24,211 nucleotides of DNA. It comes from Anaerolineae bacterium. GTDB lineage: Bacteria > Chloroflexota > Anaerolineae > 4572-78 > J111. The notes beneath the pieces are model-generated. The model ran no database searches. It was not told the origin of the DNA and saw only the letters and a program-made list of their open reading frames with translations. The stretch is from contig JAGRCC010000178.1 of NCBI GenBank assembly GCA_020433785.1, forward strand, positions 1-24,211. The letters are read 5' to 3'. Below are positions 8,701-17,700 of the stretch, piece by piece. A program made the position numbers and the translations under genes. Numbering within the stretch: position 1 is the first letter of the stretch; each line of letters begins with the position of its first letter.

Positions 8701-11700
8701 TAACGCTGTAGGCATCGTTGACGATGGCCAGGCCATCGGTGATGACGGTATTGACCGAGACCACCAGCGTTACGGTCAGGCTCTCGCCGATACCGATCTG
8801 GTCACTCAAAACCCACTGAACCGGATCGGTGCTGATGGGCGTGGGATCGGCGCTGACAAAGTTGACGTAATTCAGCGGTAGCTGGTCGGTGATGGTGAAG
8901 TCGGCGGTGGTCGTCAACTCGCCGGTGTTGGTGACGGTCAGCGTGTAGGTAATCAAACCGCCGGGCTGAACGGTGTCGGGCGGCTCGGCCACTTTGCTAA
9001 TTTCCCAGCGCGGGCCTTCGACCTGAATGGTATCGACCACTGTGACCGGCAGCAAGCTGGTCGAGACTGGCGTGGCGGTGATAGTGGTGACGTTAATCAA
9101 GCCGGCAGCCGTGGCCGGGATGGTATAGGTCACGGTGACGGTACGGCTCGTTTGGTTGGTAACAACGAACGGAGTGGAGAGCGGCGGCTCGATGTTGGTC
9201 AACCAGCCTTGATCGCTGCTCTCGGTTAGCGTGACCTGTTCCGGCACATCGCCGTCGTTGACCAGGGTGTGGGTGATGACCAGGGTGTTGGGGGCGGTGG
9301 TCAGAGTAAAGGTATTGGTGATAAAGGTCAGGCTCTGGACCGGTACGCGCTCATCCGCGCCGATGTCGTTGACGCCGGTGTCCGGCAGCGGGCGAGGATC
9401 GTTGTCATAGTCGATGTCTAAGGTTGAGCCCGGATCGCCGCCCTCGCGTGCATCGGACGCCAAATCAATGTGCAGATTAGGCGGATCGGCGGTGGGGTCG
9501 ATGAAAGCCGGATCGCCGCTAGATTCATTGCCCCCTTGGGTGATGTTATTCACATCGCCGCCGCTGTTACCGGCGTACAGGTTGTAATCTGATGTAGCCG
9601 AGGCGGCGTTGTTGTCGAGCGCGCCGGACCCGCCGCCCGCTGTTGTATTGGTGGCGACGATACTGCTGTTGACCAAGAGCGCTCCTTGATCGATGTAGAC
9701 CGCGCCGCCGTTTTGGGCGGAGTTATTGTAGAGCGTATCGTTTTCCACGGTGGCCGAACCGTCGGCGACATAAACCGCGCCGCCGTCGTTAGTGGCCTGG
9801 TTGCCGTGGATGAAGTTGTTCTGCAAAAGCAGATCACCATCGCTGCTGTAGAGACCGCCGCCGTAAGCCGCGTCGCTATCTTGAAGCCGCAGCGCGGTCA
9901 GCGTCAGATCCGCGCCATCGTTGTAGAGCGCGCCGCCGGCATCGGCATCGCCAGGGCCACCGCCTAAACCGGCGGCGTCGCCATTAGCGATGGTCAGCCG
10001 GTCGATGGTAACCGTGCCGGTGGGGTTGACCGTGACAAAGATGGCTCGACCCGCGCTGCCGGGATCGAGGGTAGTGGTTTGGGAGATGTGGTTGGGCGGA
10101 TCTTCGTCCCAATTGGTATCGGTGTAGCCGCCTTGCAGAGTCACCGCCTTGTCGATGAAGGCGATCTGAGTGACGGTCAGGCTGTTATAGACGGCGGTGA
10201 CGATGTCGGTGCCGCTGACGTTATAGATGCCCTGCTCGATCTTGATCAGATCGTCGGGGGCGGCCTGGCTGAGCGCCCATTGGATCGAACGGCAGGGGAA
10301 GTTGGTTTCGGTACAGTTGTTATCGCCCAGAACGTTGGTGTCGGTAATGGATGTGTTTCTCAGATCCTCGCCGTTGAGAGAGACGTGGCGGATACCGCTG
10401 GTGCCGTTAATGGTGAGCGTATTGGCCGCGCCGGCCTGACTTGAATCGAGGCCGGATTGGGCAATGGCACTGACCGATTCGACCAGCCCGCTGCCGGCTG
10501 AAGGGCTAACTGTCAGGCTGATAATGACTGTGCTGCTCATATTGGGGCCTAAGGTCACCTGGTAATCCGGGGCCGGCGGCTGCATGATGACGCCACCGAC
10601 GTAAATGCCGGACGAGTTAGAGAACAGGGTGTAGGTATCGGTCAGGTTGCCGGTATTGGATAAGGTATGGGTAAAGGTTAACACGTCGCCGGGTGCGGCG
10701 GTGCCGAAGTGGTCCGGAGTAAGGGTGAAGCTGACGCCTTGCTCGACGTTGGTGACAGCCGCATTGCTGGTATTTTGGGTGGTCGTCCCACCGACGCATT
10801 GATAGCCAACCGCGTCCAATGTGGTCGAGTCGACGACATCGGCGAAGGTGCCGGGGGGAACGGTGGTGCGTACCTCGACGGTGGCCGACTGGCCGGGGCC
10901 AAGCACCACGCTGGCGCTCAGACCATCGGGTTGGGTCACCACGTCCGTACCGCCGACCACACTGATGATCTCACTCCAGTTTTGGGTGCTGTTGAGGGTG
11001 ATGGTCACGGTTTCGGTGTAGCCGGTGCCGGGACCCAAATCGACCTGATTCGACGTATTTTGACTTTGGTTAGTGACACTATAGGTGTAGGTTACCGACT
11101 CGGTTGGTGCCAGAGTCGCGCCAGTTGGGGTGGGGCCAATCCATTCCAATAAGCGATTGCCCTCTTGTACCAAGTATTCATCGCGGCCCATATCTTTAGC
11201 GCAAAGCTGAGGTCGAACCTCATTAAACCGGTCAAAGTCTATCTCAGATACGGCATTGGGTACAGCATCGATAGCCGGTGAGTTATACGACAGATCACCG
11301 CCCGGATCGGCTGTCCTAAACCGCGGATCAGCCACTAAATTTCCGGTACCGGCGCTTTCACCATTATAGGTATTATTCCATTGCAGGGTGTAATTAACCG
11401 CCACACTACCGCCTGCCACATGAATCCCCGTGCCATTAAGCGTAGCCGTGTTCGAGGCCACAATACTGGCGCTAACGGTGGTACTCCCGCTGACGTTATA
11501 AACGCCGCCGCCTTGGTTGGCATCATTTTCTCTGATCGTCGCAAAATAGAGTGTGGGGGAAGCGGAACCCCCATAATAAAAACCGCCCCCATTCGTAGTG
11601 GCCTGGTTTTGATAGAAGTTGGGATTAATGAAACTTAGGCTGCCGCTGCCGGTAGCATACATCCCCGCCCCGTTGACGGCCGTATTTTCATTTATTTGCT

Positions 11701-14700
11701 TGTTGATAAAGGAGAACTCAGCACCTTGATAGTAGATGCCGCCGCCATCGCCCCCGGCTTCGTTGTTTGAAATGGGGAATCCCCCTTCAATTGAGACGTC
11801 ACTGCCGGACGCAATATACATACCGCCGCCGTTACCGGCAGCCTGGTTAAAGCTAACTCCACCGTTTTCTATTGTCGCCGTGACATTGGAACCGATGTAA
11901 ATCCCCCCGCCATCACTACTGGCAATACTCCCCGGTTGGGATAGGCCGATGCCCAGATCCACATTGGTCAAGTCAGCCGTTGTGTTATCAGCCAGATAAA
12001 TCCCACCACCATTAACCGCGCTGTTGGAAATAACCTCTGCATCAGAAAGGATCAGCAGTTCGGCTTGACTGTTGATACCACCACCGTTACCGCCGGTCTG
12101 ACCGTTAGAAATTTCCAGCCAGGACAGATCGGCCTTAGCGACAGCGCCAGTAATGTCAATGACGGTCCCACTGGCCGTGCCGTCAATGGTGGTCACAACA
12201 ACAGGCTGGGAGCCGGCCGTCACTTTAGCCGAGAAATCTTTCTCCCACGAGCCTTCAATGGTGATATCTTGGCTAATGGTCAAGTTTTCTTCGCAGATCC
12301 CTTCGGCCACATCGATAAAGTCGCCGGGATCAGCATCCGCCAGCGCAGCGCCGATGCTTCCATAGATAGTCCCGTCCAGGCGAGCCAGACAGGCGTTGAC
12401 TTCATCCGCGCCGATATCGGAGGCCGAGTTGATGGGGCGCGGATCTTCTTCGAAATCACGGGTCACTGCGCCGAGAGTCTCACCCGCGTTGATCGCGGGT
12501 GAGTTAGCGGTCAGATGAAAGTCTTCTCCGGCCGGGTCTTCGAGCAGGGGATCACCGTCAACGCCGTTGCCGCCTGAGACTACAGCGCCGGTTACCTGGA
12601 CCCCTACTCCGGCAGTCCAATAGTTATTGAAATCGATCGTCGCGCCGACTGCTGCCGTATGGATGGCATGGCTGGACCCGTTAGCCTGGTTCTGCGAGAA
12701 AATGTTGTTCTTGATCGTCGGGCTGCCGCTGTTGACGTAAACCGCGCCGCCGGCCGTCGCAGCATCGACCTGATTGCTATAGAAGGTATTGTGCAGAATA
12801 TCGGGGTTACCGCTGTCGATATAAACCCCACCACCGGCGGTCGTGGCCTGATTGTTGTAAATGAAGGTATTCACCAACGACAGGTTGTTGCTGGTCGTAT
12901 GATAAATGGCCGCGCCCTGATCGGCCTGGTTGCTGTAGAAGCGGTTGCCCAGGTCCAGGTTGGCCGCAGCCGTATTGTACAAGCCGCCGCCTTGAACGGC
13001 GCTGTTGTTGTGAATACGGCTCTCGGCCATGCCCAGCGTACCGTCGTTGTAGAGACCGCCGCCGCCAATGGTCGCCGTGTTATTGTAGATTTCACTTTCG
13101 CCGGTCATGGACAGGCTGCTGGTGGCGTCGATAAAGCCGCCGCCGCCATATTGGGCGGTGTTAGAGTAAACCGCCACCTGGTCAAGTGAGACGGTGCTGT
13201 TTTGCAGATAAACGCCGCCGCCCGCGTCGTCGCCGCTGGGGCCGCCGCCCAACGAGCCGGCGTCGCCATTGCTCAGATCAAAGTTCATCAGGGTCACCGT
13301 CGAATTCAGGACGAATAGCGCCCGGCCTTGGCTCTCCGGATTCAGAATCGTCTTATTGCCGGTGACGGCGCTAAACGCATCGTTGTACCCGCCCTCGATC
13401 GTCAAGCTGTGGGTAATATGGATCGTCTGGTTGACCACGCCGCTGCCGGGATTGAACGGATGCACGCCGCGACACTCATCGGCCGTGACCAGAATGGTAT
13501 TGCCCGGCTGGCTGTTGTAGATGGCAGTCTGGAGGTTGCCGTAGATCGTGTCGCTCTCGACGACTTTGGCCAGACAGCCCGGTACCTCATCCGCGCCCAG
13601 ATCGAAGCCCTGATTGCCGGGTCGGGTGTCGAACGGATTGTCGAAGTCGTAGGTCAGCGTCATCGACGGATCGCCGACGTCGATCATCGGCGAACTGCTG
13701 CTAAGGTGGAAGTCGCCGCCGGCGGCATCGATGAAGCCCGGATCGTCGGCCAAACTGTTTGGTCCGGCCGTGGCGCTGCCGCCGTAGCCATTGGCGTCAT
13801 CCGGGAAGGCATTGTTGTAGTCAGGCGTAAAGGCCACGGTGCTGAAAATGGCGTGGCCGGTAGTCGCTGTATTGTCGGAGAAAATGTTGTTGACGACGGT
13901 CGGACTGGCATTTTCGGTGTAGAAGCCGCCGCCGTTAGTGGCCGCATCGTTGCTGTAGACGGTATTGTGGCGCACGGTCAGGCCGGTCGAGGCATTGTAG
14001 ATGGCCCCGCCGTTGTCGGCGCTGTTGTCACGCAGGATGTTATTTTGCAGCACCGAGGTACCACCGGCGTGATAAAACGCGCCGCCGTCGGTGGCGGTGT
14101 TATCGTGCAGCAAGGCGTCATCGACGGTCATTTGACCGCCGGCGTTGTAAAGCGCGCCGCCGTCGGTGGCAGTGTTGCCGTAAATTTCGTTATCACCGGT
14201 ATCGAGCAGGTTGTCGCCCTGTAAGGTCACGGTTCCGGCCTCATTGTAAATCGCGCCGCCGCTGGTCGCGGTATTGCTGTAAATGCGGTTGTGCGTCATC
14301 GACACCACCCCGCTTCTAACCAGCATCGCCCCGCCGTTAGTGTCATTGCCGCCGCGCAGGTGCAGCCCTTCTAACACGATCAGTGAATTGGACGTGGTGG
14401 TAATATAAACCGTCCGGCCACCACCCAGGGCATCGAGCACCGTTGGGTTCGTTTCCGGATCGGATGGGCCATCCAGGTTGTTGGTTTTGGTGTAACCGCC
14501 CTGAACGGTGATCGGTTTGGTGATGAGGATGGTCTGGTTGACCACCGTGCCGCCGTCATCAAACGGGCGCACCCCGGCGCAAACCCCGGCCACGCGAACG
14601 ACGTCGCCGTCGGTGGCGGCATCGATAGCGGTTTGGACCGCCCCATAAATGCGTGGATCGGTGTTAATGCGGGCGAAACAGCCGGCCACTTCATCGACGC

Positions 14701-17700
14701 CGATATCGGGATTTTGGTTGGAGGGGCGCGGGTCTTGGTCGATGTCGATGATAATCGGGCTGGCGGGATCGCCTTGATCTTCAACAGGCGAGCCAGAAGA
14801 AATGTGCAGGAAGTTGGCGTCGGTCAAGGTGGTGGACAGGAAGTTGGGATCGACAGCAATGTTGCCGTTGACGCCGGTCTGATCGCTGATGCCACCGTAA
14901 CCGCCGCCGGTATTACCAAACACATCGTTATAACCAAACGTCGGATCGGTTCCATTACTAAAGATACCACCGCCGCTGCCGGCCGTATTGGAGATGAGGA
15001 TCGTGCTGTTGATGATCGGTGTGGCGCTGCCGGCGTCGTGATAAATACCGCCGCCCTGGTTGGCTTGGTTGAGATAAAACGCGTCGTGTCGCACGGTCAA
15101 ATTGTCCGACTCATTGTACAATCCGCCGCCATTGCCCGAGGGGGCGGTGTTGCCGGTTAAAATGGTGTTGACCAGGGTCAGCGTTGCGCCGCCGGCATTG
15201 TAGAAACCACCGCCATCAATTAACGCCGTGTTGTTAGCGGCGATGACGCCCTCGGTGGTCAGCGAGCCGGCGGCGTTGTAGGCCGCGCCGCCGCTGCCCC
15301 CGGTATTGCTGATCAGGGTGGTCCGGCTGAGAGTGGTGGTTCCGTTTAAGTTGTAGACCCCGGCCCCATTCACGGCCTGGTTGCCGGAAACGGTCAAGTC
15401 GATGGTTTGGAGTTGGCTGTTGCCGTTATACAAACCGCCGCCGTCGTTGGCCTGGCCGCCGGTCAGGGTCAACCGCGACAGGCTGACCGTGGCCGAGTCG
15501 GTCACCACCAGCGTTCGACCCAACCCCTGGGCGTCAAGGGTGGTGGTGACGGGATCGGTGTCGGGATTATTATCGAATGTGCTGTTATAGCCCCCAGCGA
15601 TGATGATATTGCCGGTAATGATCGCCGTCTGGCTGATCGTCTGCCCGCCGACCAGTCGGGGTTGAACCCCGCGACAGGTGCCGGACACCTGAACGGTATC
15701 GCCGCTGCCGGCGGCATCGATGGCGTTTTGGAGAACACCATAGATGGTGTCCGGTGCGGCCAGCACCCGGGCCAGACAGCCGCTCAACTCATCGGCCCCA
15801 ATATCGAAGCCCTGGTTGATCGGCCGGAAATCGCCGTCGATGTCGTCGGTCACGGTCGAGGCGGGATCACCGGCATCAACCGCCGCCGAGTCGGCTGTCA
15901 GGTGTAAATCGCCGGCAGCGACATCGGCAAAGAAGGGATCGCCCGTGCGGGTATTCGCGCCGGTAGATACGTTACTGTTGTTAGGCGTATTATTGAAATA
16001 AAGGTTGTAAGCAATCGAGGCGGAGACCGTACCGCCGTCGCCCCGATAGAAAGCGCCGCCGCTGGAACCGCTGTTGGCCGCGAAAATCATGTTCGATAAA
16101 ACCAGCCCACTGGTGTTGTTGTCGAACACGCCACCGCCGGTGCTGCCGGCCTGGTTGGCGTACAGAGTATTGTGGGCCGCTTTCAAGATGCCGTTGTTGT
16201 AAATGCCGGCTCCGCTGCCGGTAGTAGTGTTGCTGTATACAAAGTTATTGCGTAGATTGAGTGTTCCGCCGGACACGTAAACCCCACCGCCACTTGCTGC
16301 GCTACTCGCCTCAACGCGGGTTCGCTCCACGGTCAGCGTGCCCAGCGCCTGGTAAAGACCACCGCCGGTGGTTGAGGCATTGGCTCCATAAATATGGCTG
16401 CTGGTCAAGGTTGGGGTCCCACCGGCCACATAGATGCCGCCGCCCCGATTAGCCGTGGTATTGGAAATCGATACGTTGCTGAGCAGTGGGCTGCCGCCGG
16501 CCACATAGATACCGCCGCCCAAATTACTGGCGGTGGTATTCGACACGACGACCTGGTCTACGATAATCGGAGAAGTGCTGCTGCTCAGATAAATTCCGGC
16601 CCCTTGCGTAGCCGAACTGTCTTGAATGATCAGGCGCGATAGGGTGATGGCCGGACTTTGCTGCAAGAAGATCCCCCCACCGGCTCCGGAGGCATTGGCA
16701 TTTTTAATGGTCAAATTGTCGATGGTGATGGCGAAGGGGCCGGGGTTGGCATTAATCGTCAACCCACGCCCGATGTTTTGAATGTCGATCTGGGTGTCGG
16801 CCGGCGCGCCGCTCTGGCTCGAAAAGGCGTTGTCGTAACCACCGTACAATTCAATGGGATCGTTGATGTTGATGCCGCTGGGAATGACATATGTTCCCTG
16901 CGCCACCCGGACCGCATCACCGGCTGCTGCCTGTCCCACCGCGTAATTTATCGTGCGGCAGGGGCTGGTCGAGACCGTACAGTTGTTGTTGGTGTTGTTG
17001 CCGGTTAGAGAGACATAGCGGTCGCCAATGGTGCCATTAGCGATGGTTGTATCAGTCACCGTAGCGGACACGTCAAAATTTTGCGAGGTGGCGGTGACCT
17101 TCACAATTTCGGCTAAACCGTTCGGGGCGGTTTCAGCCACGGCAACTCGCACGATGATCGAGGCTGAACTGCCGGCGGCCAGGGTAATCGGCGTCGTATC
17201 GTCAGGCGGGGCGATGAGCGTTCCCCAGCCAAAGGGCGTCGAAGTCATGTCGATGGTAAAGGTGTCGGTAGTTGGCCCACTGTTGCGCAGGGTATAGGTG
17301 TAAGTAATCACGTCGCCGGGGTCCAGTGATTGGGGGTCCTCAAACGGTGGGTCGTCATTATCAATTAACTCCACACTGGGCGACGCGATCAGATCGATGA
17401 CGCTGGCGAATGTACCGGCGTTCGATTGGGAGGTGGCCGTGACGATGGTCTGGTTGTAGAGCGGGTCCGGGACCGTACCCGGCACTTGGACCAACACTTC
17501 AAAGGTGGTACTGTCGCCGGCATTCAACGGACTCAACGAGGCTGGAACCACATTGACGGTCCAGCCATCGGAGTTGGAGGTGGTTACAATAAAGGTGTCG
17601 TTGGCGGCTATATTCCCCAAATTGGTAATGGTATGGGTGAACGTGATGACGCTGTTGACAATTTGGGCTGTATCGGTGACGACCTGCGGACTTTCCGGTG

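Noticed and set aside
13328..14224. Plus-strand open frame of 298 codons inside the giant gene
   Set aside because: It is antisense to the beta-helix region. Its residue mix (Val, Gly, Arg, Ala, Asp rich) mirrors the repetitive codons of the minus-strand gene, and no domain is visible. The same holds for the other plus-strand frames across 2732-19876.
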